From: JBEEJL01 sp049698095
GTDB lineage: Bacteria; Pseudomonadota; Gammaproteobacteria; Burkholderiales; JBEEJL01
DNA length: 9,703 nucleotides
Direction of reading: 5' to 3'
NCBI GenBank assembly: GCA_049698095.1
Contig: JBAVXA010000103.1
Span: 1 to 9,703 of the forward strand
In this document: in pieces, positions 1-7,142 of the stretch
How positions within the stretch are numbered: the first letter of the stretch is position 1
How the letters are laid out: each line of letters begins with the position of its first letter
Notes under the pieces: generated by a model
The model's input: only the letters and a program-made list of their open reading frames with translations
Database searches by the model: none
What the model was told of the DNA's origin: nothing
Translations under genes and position numbers: made by a program

Positions 1-210
1 ATCGTCAACGTCACGCCGTTCGAGCCGGAGTGGGAAGGTTTCGTGACGCTCGAGTTCTCTAACACCACGCCGCTGCCCGCGAAAATTTATGCCAATGAAG
101 GCATCGCGCAGGTATTGTTTTTTGAAAGCGACGAAGTGTGCGAGACGTCGTATAAAGATCGCGGCGGTAAATATCAGGGGCAGCACGGGGTTACTTTGCC
201 GAAAATATAG
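1..210 (+). CDS. dcd: dCTP deaminase, C-terminal part (5' end outside window)
   Basis: Frame 1 is open from the first base to the TAG at 208-210 and gives 69 residues, about the last third of a protein that is usually near 188 residues. dCTP deaminase converts dCTP to dUTP and ammonia in the cytoplasm, supplying the dUMP used for thymidylate synthesis. The fragment starts at IVNVTPFEPEWEGF and continues into VTLEF; the Glu of VTLEF (codon 52-54) matches the catalytic Glu of the family. The C-terminal stretch has Tyr51, Lys57 and Gln61 (fragment numbering) in the region that closes over the nucleotide triphosphate. The serine and arginine active-site residues lie upstream and are not visible. 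Whether the enzyme is mono- or bifunctional (also dUTPase) cannot be decided from this part. No terminator hairpin follows the stop. The family call is firm because residue order and the C-terminus match throughout. Confidence 0.93.
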   Translation: MVNVTPFEPEWEGFVTLEFSNTTPLPAKIYANEGIAQVLFFESDEVCETSYKDRGGKYQGQHGVTLPKI

Positions 211-347
211 TAACTGCTTGATTATATTAATATTTAAATGAAATAGTCGAGCTGCGTCTTGCGGCCTGCACGAATGCCATCACGTTATTCAATGACCCCT
301 TTGCTTCTGCCTTATAATCGCAAGCAACCAAACCTTTGGAATCCGCT
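211..347 (+). promoter_or_regulatory. Intergenic leader with -10 box TATAAT for the DUF4397 lipoprotein
   Basis: This 137-bp gap has an AT-rich tract (about 219-247) directly after dcd. Near its end, a perfect TATAAT at 313-318 lies 29 bp before the ATG at 348, which would leave a leader of roughly 23 nt. No convincing -35 is seen; TTCAAT at 288-293 is a partial match, but a 19-bp spacer is long. The box suggests the lipoprotein has its own promoter rather than depending on dcd read-through. This is inference from motif and position only. Confidence 0.4.
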
Positions 348-1676
348 ATGAAACGTATCGTATTGCTCGCCTCGATTTTATTCGCCGGAATACTCGCCGC
401 CTGCGGCAGCAGCACAAAGCTTGAGCCGAAAGCCAACCTGCGCGTGATGCAGGCATCGCCCGACGCCGGTTTGATCGACGTATTGCTCGATGACAAAACG
501 ATTCTGAGCAGTTTTCCGTTCAAGGACGCGATTGGATTCAACCAGGTGAATGCCGGAACGCGCAACGTCAAGTTCAATACCACGGCAATTACCAGCGGCA
601 CGACCACCATCCCTTCGACCCAGTTGCTAAGTGTTACCCAGGATCTGGTTGCGGACCGTTATTACACGGTCATTGCCGCGAACAACCTTGCGGCCATCGA
701 GCCGCTTATCATCGACGAAGACAACAGCTCGCCGCCTGACGGAAAACTCCGCTTACGCGTCGTGCACGCCGCACCCGCCGCTCCGGCTGTGGATATATAT
801 GTTGCCAGCCCGAGTGACGACATCACGCTCGCCAGTTTCCCGCCAGCGGTAAGTAACGCTACGTTCAAGACCGTTTCGCCGTCGCTGGACATCGCACCCG
901 GCGACTACCTGATTCGCGTCACCAACGCAGGCAGCAAAACGGTCATTTTCGATTCGGGAAAGGTCACCTTGAGTGCAGGCGCCAACCTGACGCTGGTGGC
1001 GGTCGAGCAAAACGTAGCTAAATCGCCGATCAGTCTGGTTAACCTGACACGAAATTTTTTTGCGCCAAAGAGTGAGTTGCTCGACATTAACGCGCAGGTT
1101 CGCGTGATGCATGCTTCGCCGGATATACCGGCGGTGGATTTTCTCGTCGCTAACGCGGTGGTGCAGGCCAATCTGGCCTACTCTGCCAGTTCCGTTTACT
1201 TGCCGCTTGTCGCCAGCACGCTCAACTTCAAAATCAATGGCGCAGGGACTGCGACGACGTTGGTCACGAGTGATCCGGTTATCGCCGCGTCGACTTCGTA
1301 CACCCAGTTTCTGATGGGCTTCGCGGCCAGCCCGCAGTCTGTGCTGCTGACCGATTTCCTCAGCCCGCCGACAAGCGGCAATGCGAAACTGCGCATCGTC
1401 CATGCCTCGCCTGACGCCGGCGGGCTGGATGTGTTTCAGGATGACAGCACCACGGTATCGGTCACCGCGCTGCCGTACAAGTCTGCCAGCGTTTACCTGA
1501 GCATTCCCGGCGGCAGTCATACCTATAAGTTCAACCTGACGGGCACGACCACTGCGGCGCTGCCGGTACAGACTCTATCCCTTGATGCGGGAAGGATTTA
1601 TACCGCGGTGGTCATCGGCTCGTCTGCCGCCGGTGCCGCTAATCCGCTGGCATTGAAAGTGCTGATTGACCGCTGA
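348..1676 (+). CDS. Lipoprotein with four DUF4397-like repeats
   Basis: The predicted protein has 442 residues. The N-terminus is a lipoprotein signal peptide: MKR, a hydrophobic run, then the lipobox ILAAC with Cys19 as the acylation site, followed by GSS. It should therefore be anchored in the outer (or inner) membrane facing the periplasm or outside. The rest is four diverged modules of about 90-105 residues. Each opens with the same signature: LRVMQASPDAGLIDV (from 31), LRVVHAAPAAPAVDI (from 136), VRVMHASPDIPAVDF (from 251) and LRIVHASPDAGGLDV (from 348). This (R-V-x-H-A-S-P-D-x-x-x-x-D) pattern is typical of DUF4397, a beta-rich domain of unknown function found in secreted and surface proteins. 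The start is set at ATG 348, which has GGA at 338-340 and puts the charged n-region directly before the hydrophobic core; an in-frame TTG at 336 would only add four residues. Its own -10 box and terminator suggest a single-gene transcript. The function is unknown. Confidence 0.87.
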   Translation: MKRIVLLASILFAGILAACGSSTKLEPKANLRVMQASPDAGLIDVLLDDKTILSSFPFKDAIGFNQVNAGTRNVKFNTTAITSGTTTIPSTQLLSVTQDLVADRYYTVIAANNLAAIEPLIIDEDNSSPPDGKLRLRVVHAAPAAPAVDIYVASPSDDITLASFPPAVSNATFKTVSPSLDIAPGDYLIRVTNAGSKTVIFDSGKVTLSAGANLTLVAVEQNVAKSPISLVNLTRNFFAPKSELLDINAQVRVMHASPDIPAVDFLVANAVVQANLAYSASSVYLPLVASTLNFKINGAGTATTLVTSDPVIAASTSYTQFLMGFAASPQSVLLTDFLSPPTSGNAKLRIVHASPDAGGLDVFQDDSTTVSVTALPYKSASVYLSIPGGSHTYKFNLTGTTTAALPVQTLSLDAGRIYTAVVIGSSAAGAANPLALKVLIDR

Positions 1677-1697
1677 GGAGCGATCGGAATAATCACC

Positions 1698-1728
1698 AAA
1701 GCCGGACGATGAAACGCCCGGCTTTTTT
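1698..1728 (+). terminator. Rho-independent terminator after the DUF4397 gene
   Basis: AAAGCCGG (1698-1705) pairs perfectly with CCGGCTTT (1718-1725). Two more G-C pairs form inside past an A/C mismatch (CG 1707-1708 with CG 1715-1716), leaving a small ATGAAA loop. A run of six T (1723-1728) follows the GC part. It starts 22 bp after the lipoprotein stop, so it should end that transcript before the decarboxylase gene. Confidence 0.87.
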
Positions 1729-1736
1729 GTTTCAGC

Positions 1737-1742
1737 TATAAT
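1737..1742 (+). promoter_or_regulatory. Candidate -10 box of the decarboxylase gene
   Basis: A perfect TATAAT lies 8 bp after the terminator T-run and 52 bp before the decarboxylase ATG, giving a leader of about 46 nt. The place where a -35 would sit (about 1714-1719) is inside the terminator hairpin and reads ACGCCC, not a consensus. The promoter would therefore have to be -35-weak or activator-dependent, or the box may be chance. The flanking octamer TATAATCG is the same as at the upstream candidate (313-320). Confidence 0.42.
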
Positions 1743-1794
1743 CGTCAGCTTGTGCACAGGCAGCCCGAAGAGCTTGCCGGTCGTGGAGAAGATC

Positions 1795-4059
1795 ATGAAA
1801 TTTCGCTTTCCCGTTGTCATCATTGATGAAGATTTTCGTTCGGAAAACACCAGCGGCCTCGGAATCCGGGCGCTGGCGAAGGCGATAGAAGATGAAGGCA
1901 TCGAGGTGCTGGGCGTCACCAGCTACGGCGACCTGACCCAGTTTGCGCAACAGCAAAGCCGTGCCTCGGCGTTCATTCTGTCGATCGACGACGAAGAATT
2001 CGGCGGCGGGAGCAAAAAAGAAACTGATGTGGCGCTGAAGAATTTGCGCGCGTTCGTCACCGCGATTCGCGTCCGCAACGCGGAAATCCCCCTGTATATT
2101 TACGGTGAAACCCGTACTTCCCAGCATATTCCCAACGACGTGCTGCGCGAATTGCACGGATTTATCCACATGTTCGAGGACACGCCGGAATTCGTCGCGC
2201 GGCATATTCTGCGCGAGGCGCGCTCGTATCTAGATTCGCTGGCGCCGCCGTTTTTCCGCGCGCTCACGCATTACGCGCAGGACGGATCGTATTCGTGGCA
2301 TTGCCCGGGTCATTCCGGTGGTGTGGCGTTTCTGAAATCTCCGGTGGGGCAGATGTTCCACCAGTTTTTCGGCGAAAACATGTTGCGCGCCGACGTGTGC
2401 AACTCGGTAGACGAATTGGGCCAGCTGCTCGACCACACAGGGCCTGTCGCCGAGTCAGAGCAGAATGCCGCGCGCATTTTTAATGCCGACCACTGCTTTT
2501 TCGTCACCAACGGCACCTCAACGTCGAATAAAATCGTCTGGCACTCCACGGTCGCCCCGGACGACATCGTCGTGGTCGATCGTAATTGCCACAAGTCGAT
2601 TTTGCACGCCATCATCATGATCGGCGCGGTGCCGATTTTCCTCACGCCAACTCGCAATCATTTCGGCATCATCGGTCCGATTCCGCTGTCCGAGTTCAAC
2701 CCAAAGACGATCCTGAAAAAAATCCAGGCGAATCCGTTCGCGCGCGCGGTCATCAAGAAAGACCCGAAGCGCAAGCCGCGCATTCTCACCATTACGCAAA
2801 GCACCTATGACGGCGTCATTTATAACGTCGAGATGCTGAAAAGCACGCTCGCCGGGACGATCGATACGCTGCATTTCGACGAGGCTTGGTTGCCGCATGC
2901 GACTTTCCACGAGTTTTACCGGAACATGCATGCCATCGGCAAGGACCGGCCGCGCTCGAAGAATGCGATGATCTTCGCTACGCACTCGACGCATAAGCTG
3001 CTCGCGGGTATATCGCAGGCGTCGCAGATCATCGTACAGGAACCGGAGAATGCGAAGCTCGACCGCGATATTTTTAACGAAGCCTACCTGATGCATACGT
3101 CAACCAGCCCGCAATACGCCATCATTGCGTCGTGCGATGTTGCGGCAGCGATGATGGAACCGCCGGGCGGCACGGCGCTTGTGGAAGAATCGATTCTCGA
3201 GGCGCTGGATTTCCGCCGCGCCATGCGCAAGGTCGAAGCGGAGTGGGGCAAGGATTGGTGGTTCAAAGTCTGGGGTCCGGAAAAAATTGCCAAAGAAGGT
3301 ATCGGCAAACGCGATGATTGGGTGCTCAAGGCGAACGAAAAATGGCACGGTTTCGGTAACCTGGCCGACGGGTTCAATATGCTCGACCCGATTAAGGCGA
3401 CCGTGGTAACGCCTGGCCTTGATGTGTCGGGAAAATTCGCCAAGACTGGAATACCCGCGTCGATACTTACCAAATATCTGGCCGAGCACGGTGTGGTAGT
3501 GGAGAAGACCGGCCTGTATTCGTTTTTTATCATGTTCACCATCGGCATCACTAAAGGCCGCTGGAATACCTTGGTCACCGCTCTGCAGCAGTTTAAAGAC
3601 GACTACGACAAAAACCAGCCGATGTGGAAAATTCTGCCGGAGTTTTGCCAGAAGCAGAAGCGCTACGAGCGCGTCGGGCTGCGCGATTTATGCCAGCAGA
3701 TACACGATATGTACAAGACTGCGGACATTGCGCGCCTGACCACTGAAATGTATTTGTCCGACATGCAGCCGGCGATGAAACCTTCCGATGCATTCGCCAA
3801 ACTGGCGCACCGCGAAATCGAGCGTGTCGAAATCGATAAGCTGGGAGGCCGCGTTACGGCAATATTGCTTACGCCGTATCCGCCGGGCATACCGTTGTTG
3901 ATTCCGGGCGAGCGATTCAACAAGACCATCGTGCAGTATTTGCAATTTGCGCGCGACTTCAATCGAACCTTTCCCGGTTTTGAAACCGATATTCACGGCC
4001 TCGTCAGTGAGGAACTGGCTGACGGCGGCTTGCGTTATTTCGTCGATTGCGTAGCTTAA
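1795..4059 (+). CDS. PLP-dependent arginine/lysine/ornithine decarboxylase (fold III / AdiA-CadA family)
   Basis: This cytoplasmic enzyme removes the carboxyl group of a basic amino acid, consuming a proton and making a polyamine or its precursor (agmatine, cadaverine or putrescine). The 754 residues match the length of E. coli AdiA and CadA. Order: wing domain (about 1-135), PLP core (about 140-580) and C-terminal domain (about 600-754). The core shows HCPGH (169-173), NGTSTSNK (239-246), CHKS with His266 expected to stack on PLP, FDEAW (361-365, Asp362 for the pyridine nitrogen), and THSTHK with Lys401 as the Schiff-base lysine. PYPPGIPLL and PGFETDIHG near the end are also family signatures. 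I chose ATG 1795 because GGAG (1785-1788) sits 6 nt upstream and the wing domain begins there; an in-frame TTG at 1750 would add 15 unconserved residues. FDEAW is as in AdiA (CadA has FDSAW), but betaproteobacterial members are annotated variously as arginine, lysine or ornithine enzymes, so I leave substrate and symbol open. Confidence 0.95.
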   Translation: MKFRFPVVIIDEDFRSENTSGLGIRALAKAIEDEGIEVLGVTSYGDLTQFAQQQSRASAFILSIDDEEFGGGSKKETDVALKNLRAFVTAIRVRNAEIPLYIYGETRTSQHIPNDVLRELHGFIHMFEDTPEFVARHILREARSYLDSLAPPFFRALTHYAQDGSYSWHCPGHSGGVAFLKSPVGQMFHQFFGENMLRADVCNSVDELGQLLDHTGPVAESEQNAARIFNADHCFFVTNGTSTSNKIVWHSTVAPDDIVVVDRNCHKSILHAIIMIGAVPIFLTPTRNHFGIIGPIPLSEFNPKTILKKIQANPFARAVIKKDPKRKPRILTITQSTYDGVIYNVEMLKSTLAGTIDTLHFDEAWLPHATFHEFYRNMHAIGKDRPRSKNAMIFATHSTHKLLAGISQASQIIVQEPENAKLDRDIFNEAYLMHTSTSPQYAIIASCDVAAAMMEPPGGTALVEESILEALDFRRAMRKVEAEWGKDWWFKVWGPEKIAKEGIGKRDDWVLKANEKWHGFGNLADGFNMLDPIKATVVTPGLDVSGKFAKTGIPASILTKYLAEHGVVVEKTGLYSFFIMFTIGITKGRWNTLVTALQQFKDDYDKNQPMWKILPEFCQKQKRYERVGLRDLCQQIHDMYKTADIARLTTEMYLSDMQPAMKPSDAFAKLAHREIERVEIDKLGGRVTAILLTPYPPGIPLLIPGERFNKTIVQYLQFARDFNRTFPGFETDIHGLVSEELADGGLRYFVDCVA

Positions 4060-4152
4060 ACAGTCGCTTGGCGATATTTTATAAGATATTGATTATATTG
4101 AATAAATATTCGCAATATGGAAGCCGCCTTTTGCCGGCTTGCTGCCTTTGAC
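4060..4152 (+). other. AT-rich intergenic gap with an imperfect inverted repeat
   Basis: This gap between the decarboxylase and the DUF6352-like gene is strongly AT-rich from 4074 to 4116, unlike its surroundings. GCGATATTT (4071-4079) can pair with AAATA plus TCGC (4104-4108, 4110-4113) with one bulged T, around a loop of about 24 nt. There is no T-run after the stem, so it is not a standard terminator. The AT-rich part could hold a promoter for the next gene (for example TTGGCG at 4068 and GATTAT at 4091, 17 bp apart), but the match is weak. Confidence 0.3.
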
Positions 4153-5166
4153 ATGCAGGATTTCTGGTGCAATTGCGGTTTTACATTGTTGCAGCGAAAT
4201 GCAGAAAAGCATTTGCTGGTCACCGATGATTTTCTGCGCCGCTATTTGCGCCAGCCTGAGCTCGCGCCAATAGCGGAATCCTGCGTTGCCGAGCTGGCAT
4301 TGCACGCGTCATTACTCGATGCGCCGCGCCAGGAGGTCGACGCGCAGCGCCTGGCTCAACTTGCCGACACCGACGCACGCGATAATTTTCGTGTCTGGCT
4401 GAATTACCGTGACAGATTGCTGCATGCCGATTCCATCGAAGCTTGTTACCTTGGCATTATGCGCAACGGCAATCAGGACGTGGCGCCGCTGTTCATTGAC
4501 CACATGGCGCAACTAATTGTGCGTAATATTCTCGATGGCGAAACCAATCCACTGAGCGTTCGTGCGGCGGAATTATTTTTTCGTGCGCAGAGTGTAACGC
4601 TTCAGGACGGAGCGGTAATGGCCGCCGATGCAAAGACCGTGGATATATATGCCAGCACCGGCGGCTTCGGCGCAATTGGAAAGCTATTGCGTGAAACCAA
4701 TACGGCCACCCGCGCGATCACGCTCGATGTGCTTAACGCCGACAATGCGGATCTTTATTGGCTGCGCGATGAGCGTTTCGATACGGTGATTGATTTAACC
4801 ATCGGCAGACCGGGCATCACCATGCTCTGTGGCGTAATGGAAAAATGGCTGAAGCATTTTCTCGGCGTGCCTGCCAGCATCAAGCCGGTGGAAAAAATTC
4901 ACGATCCGAATTGGTCCTGGCACATCGGCCTCGACGTGGAATCGACCGCCTTGCTGAACGCGCTATTTGAGGGAAAAGCGGCCGAAGACGCAGACCTTAA
5001 AAGGCTGGTAGGATTGTTCCGGCTGATAATTACCGATAACGCCGGCGTGAAGGAAAGCCAGATCGGCAAGCCGATTTATCTGGGTATGGCGATCGATTCG
5101 CACGGACGGCTTCGCCTCAAGCCGCAAAACCTGTTATTGAACTTGCCGTTGAAGGATTCGATATAG
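4153..5166 (+). CDS. Uncharacterised cytoplasmic protein, DUF6352-like
   Basis: From ATG 4153 the product is 337 residues with no signal peptide and no membrane segment. From memory it resembles the betaproteobacterial family DUF6352, whose members begin with a short MxDFW-x-x-CG motif and continue with a Pro-Glu-Leu-x-P segment; here MQDFWCNCGF is at 1-10 and QPELAPIAESC at 34-44. The middle part has a Gly-rich STGGFGAIGKLLR (168-180). The C-terminal part has DPNWSWHIGLD (251-261) followed by helices and FRLIITD. No catalytic motif is obvious, and the molecular function is unknown. The start is uncertain: an in-frame ATG at 4117 would add 12 residues, but neither ATG has a clear Shine-Dalgarno and the conserved N-terminus fits 4153. 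It follows the decarboxylase on the same strand with a gap of 93 bp, so co-transcription is possible but not shown. The coding call is firm; the family name is moderately sure. Confidence 0.82.
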   Translation: MQDFWCNCGFTLLQRNAEKHLLVTDDFLRRYLRQPELAPIAESCVAELALHASLLDAPRQEVDAQRLAQLADTDARDNFRVWLNYRDRLLHADSIEACYLGIMRNGNQDVAPLFIDHMAQLIVRNILDGETNPLSVRAAELFFRAQSVTLQDGAVMAADAKTVDIYASTGGFGAIGKLLRETNTATRAITLDVLNADNADLYWLRDERFDTVIDLTIGRPGITMLCGVMEKWLKHFLGVPASIKPVEKIHDPNWSWHIGLDVESTALLNALFEGKAAEDADLKRLVGLFRLIITDNAGVKESQIGKPIYLGMAIDSHGRLRLKPQNLLLNLPLKDSI

Positions 5167-5299
5167 ATTGTTGTTCGGGCGGGTATCGGACAAAGTATTA
5201 TTTGCTTTGACCAAGCAATGGTTTGGCCAGCAGAATTAAGCGTTTGTTGAAGCTGCATGCGTTGAAACCAGTCTGGCAGCGGCAGAACAGGGGGGGAAT
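5167..5299 (+). promoter_or_regulatory. Leader of the propeller lipoprotein: possible sigma-70 promoter inside an inverted repeat
   Basis: TTGACC (5207-5212) and CAGAAT (5231-5236) are 18 bp apart and would start transcription about 55 bp before the ATG at 5300. TTGCTT (5202-5207) and AAGCAA (5213-5218) form a perfect 6-bp inverted repeat around TGACC, so the -35 hexamer lies inside a 17-bp dyad that could be an operator. A very strong purine run, AGGGGGGAA (5290-5298), precedes the ATG as ribosome binding site. The -10 matches consensus at only four of six positions. Confidence 0.38.
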
Positions 5300-6970
5300 A
5301 TGCAGATAACTCATTCGCGTGGCAGCGTCTATCTTTTCTCCGTAATCATGGCCTTTTTGTCCGCCTGCGGCGGAGGCGGGGGAGGCACCAGCGCCGGCGT
5401 TGAGCCGCCCGCCAACCCCGTGGTGGGACAGGAAATTCGCGTCTCCCGGACGACGGCATTTCCGCCCGGTTGCGAAGGGGTTGGTTCGGCGGGAACGCTT
5501 TACGCGAATGCCGAGGTGGAGCCGACTGTTGCCGTCAATCCATTCAATCCGAATAACATTATTGGCGCGTGGCAGGCATCGCGCTGGTCGAATGGCGGAT
5601 CGCAGGCGCTAGCCACAGGGGTTTCCAATGACGGAGGGCTTACCTGGTCCGCGCGAAGCGTGCCGTTCTCCCGCTGCACTGGTGGAAATGCGGGCAATGG
5701 CGGCGACTACGAGCGAGCCAGCGACCCGTGGGTCGCGATTGCGCCGGATGGCGTCGCGGTTCAGATAGCCCTCGCCTTCAATGGTGCCGTCCTCAGCGCC
5801 GGTTCGGCCAGTGCGATCCTCGCAAGTCGGTCTGTCGATGGCGGGAACAGTTGGACGCCACCCGCGACGCTAATTCGCGATGGCAGCGCTTTTTTCAATG
5901 ACAAGGGCGCAATTACCGCCGACAAGACCGATCCGCGCAAATTCTATGTCGTGTGGGATCGGCTCGAATCGGAGGATACCGGCCCGACTTTTTTTGCACG
6001 TAGCGTGAACAGCGGGCAGGCGTGGGAGTCGGCACGGCCAATTTACCAGCCCGGCGCCAGAAAGCAGACATTGGGAAATCAGATCGTGATTCTGCCTGAT
6101 GGCAACCTGGTCAATTATTTCACCCAGATCGACACGGCTGCAGACGGTTCATTGAGTGCTGCGCTGGGAGTCGTTCGTTCGGCAGATAAAGGCGATACCT
6201 GGTCCCAGGCGTACAAGGTTGCCGACCTGCTTCCGGTCGGGTCGAAGGACCCGGAGACCGGAACAAAAATCCGCGATGGTGCTTTGCTCGGGGCGATCGC
6301 GGTAAGCCCCGGAGGCGAATTATTCTCCGTGTGGCAGGATGCCCGCTTCACCGGCGGCGTGCGCGACGGCATTGTCATGTCCCGATCAGCCGACGGCGGT
6401 GTAACCTGGTCGAGCCCGGCACGCATCAACAATACCCCCGATGTGCAGGCGTTTACCCCGACCATTCGCATCCTTACCGACGGTACCATTGGCGTGAGCT
6501 ACTTTGATTTGCGCAGCAATACTGCCGACGCGAGGACCTTGCCAACGGAATACTGGCTGACTCGCTCTCTCGACGGAACGAATTGGCGCGAAACGCGCAT
6601 CACCCCGACATTCGATCTGGCCACGGCGCCGTTTGCAGGCGGTTTTTTTCTTGGCGACTATCAGGCGCTTGCCGGCACCGGCAATGCGTTCATGCCGTTT
6701 TATGTACGCACGAATTCGGCCGAGAATTTGAACCGGACCGATGTTTTTGCGATTTTATTGAACAGCATGGCGGGTGTTGCCGCGGAACGCACGGTCGTCA
6801 GCCGTGGCATCGCCCGATCACTGAAGATGCACGAGACCGACCCGCAGGCAAATATCGACGCCGCCTTCAAGCGGAAAGTGAGCGCGGCGATATCGACCGG
6901 ATTGCAGCAACGCAGTGCAAAAATGCGTTTATTCCGGGAAGATCCGACAGGACCCGCGGCGGACAACTGA
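5300..6970 (+). CDS. Lipoprotein with six BNR/Asp-box repeats, sialidase-fold beta-propeller
   Basis: The protein has 556 residues. Residues 1-22 form a lipoprotein signal with lipobox FLSAC (Cys23), followed by six glycines and a Ser/Pro linker, a common N-terminus of betaproteobacterial lipoproteins. The body has EPTVAVNPFNPNNIIG (74-89) and six Asp-boxes: SNDGGLTW (109), SVDGGNSW (178), SVNSGQAW (235), SADKGDTW (294), SADGGVTW (363) and a shortened SLDGTNW (423). That spacing of about 55-70 residues fits one box per blade of a six-bladed propeller. Such folds occur in sialidases, other glycan hydrolases and non-enzymatic binding proteins. I do not see the FRIP-type motif that marks the first catalytic Arg of sialidases, so hydrolase activity should not be assumed. 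The last 65 residues (about 492-556) are charged and Ala-rich, outside the propeller. The start is supported by the purine-rich run just before the ATG. It is probably anchored on the outer membrane; the ligand is unknown. Confidence 0.85.
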   Translation: MQITHSRGSVYLFSVIMAFLSACGGGGGGTSAGVEPPANPVVGQEIRVSRTTAFPPGCEGVGSAGTLYANAEVEPTVAVNPFNPNNIIGAWQASRWSNGGSQALATGVSNDGGLTWSARSVPFSRCTGGNAGNGGDYERASDPWVAIAPDGVAVQIALAFNGAVLSAGSASAILASRSVDGGNSWTPPATLIRDGSAFFNDKGAITADKTDPRKFYVVWDRLESEDTGPTFFARSVNSGQAWESARPIYQPGARKQTLGNQIVILPDGNLVNYFTQIDTAADGSLSAALGVVRSADKGDTWSQAYKVADLLPVGSKDPETGTKIRDGALLGAIAVSPGGELFSVWQDARFTGGVRDGIVMSRSADGGVTWSSPARINNTPDVQAFTPTIRILTDGTIGVSYFDLRSNTADARTLPTEYWLTRSLDGTNWRETRITPTFDLATAPFAGGFFLGDYQALAGTGNAFMPFYVRTNSAENLNRTDVFAILLNSMAGVAAERTVVSRGIARSLKMHETDPQANIDAAFKRKVSAAISTGLQQRSAKMRLFREDPTGPAADN

Positions 6971-7142
6971 TAGCTTCGCCCGGGCGATAGCGGCGCTACG
7001 TCCCCCACACGCGGCAGTTTTAGACGGCCGCGGCACGGTCGCAATAAAATTCCAAGGACGGCGAAAATCCACGCCAACTGTCACTGTGCCGGAACGTCGG
7101 TCTGCTGCTTGGATTCCCGCACAATTATTTGATTTCATTTAT
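6971..7142. other. Convergent intergenic region, no gene seen
   Basis: This 172-bp stretch lies between the stops of two convergent genes. It contains a short palindrome CGCCCGGGCG (6977-6986) and GC-rich text, then an AT-rich end (about 7122-7148). I find no hairpin followed by a T-run in either direction and no conserved reading frame, so the terminators expected here are not evident. Open frames crossing it run into or overlap neighbouring genes and look like chance. Confidence 0.35.

Noticed and set aside
336..347. In-frame TTG start upstream of the DUF4397 lipoprotein
   Set aside because: It adds only Met-Glu-Ser-Ala before an ATG that gives a textbook lipoprotein signal, and it would overlap the GGA ribosome site.
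753..1520. Long minus-strand open frame (255 codons) opposite the DUF4397 gene
   Set aside because: It is antisense to a convincing gene, is rich in Arg, Gln and His as chance frames in GC-rich DNA are, and has no recognisable domain.
1750..1794. In-frame TTG start giving a 15-residue longer decarboxylase
   Set aside because: It would lie at or before the predicted transcription start, has no ribosome site, and the ATG at 1795 has GGAG at good spacing and fits the family N-terminus.
3084..3578. Minus-strand open frame (164 codons) opposite the decarboxylase
   Set aside because: It lies wholly inside a highly conserved enzyme gene and has a low-complexity Ser/Arg/Pro composition without motifs.
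4117..4152. Upstream ATG for the DUF6352-like gene
   Set aside because: No ribosome site and residues unlike the family start; 4153 is preferred, though neither start has strong support.
790..4652. Shared string GTGGATATATATG in the DUF4397 gene (about 790) and the DUF6352-like gene (about 4640)
   Set aside because: Both copies encode the tetrapeptide Val-Asp-Ile-Tyr in unrelated proteins; a coincidence of codon choice.
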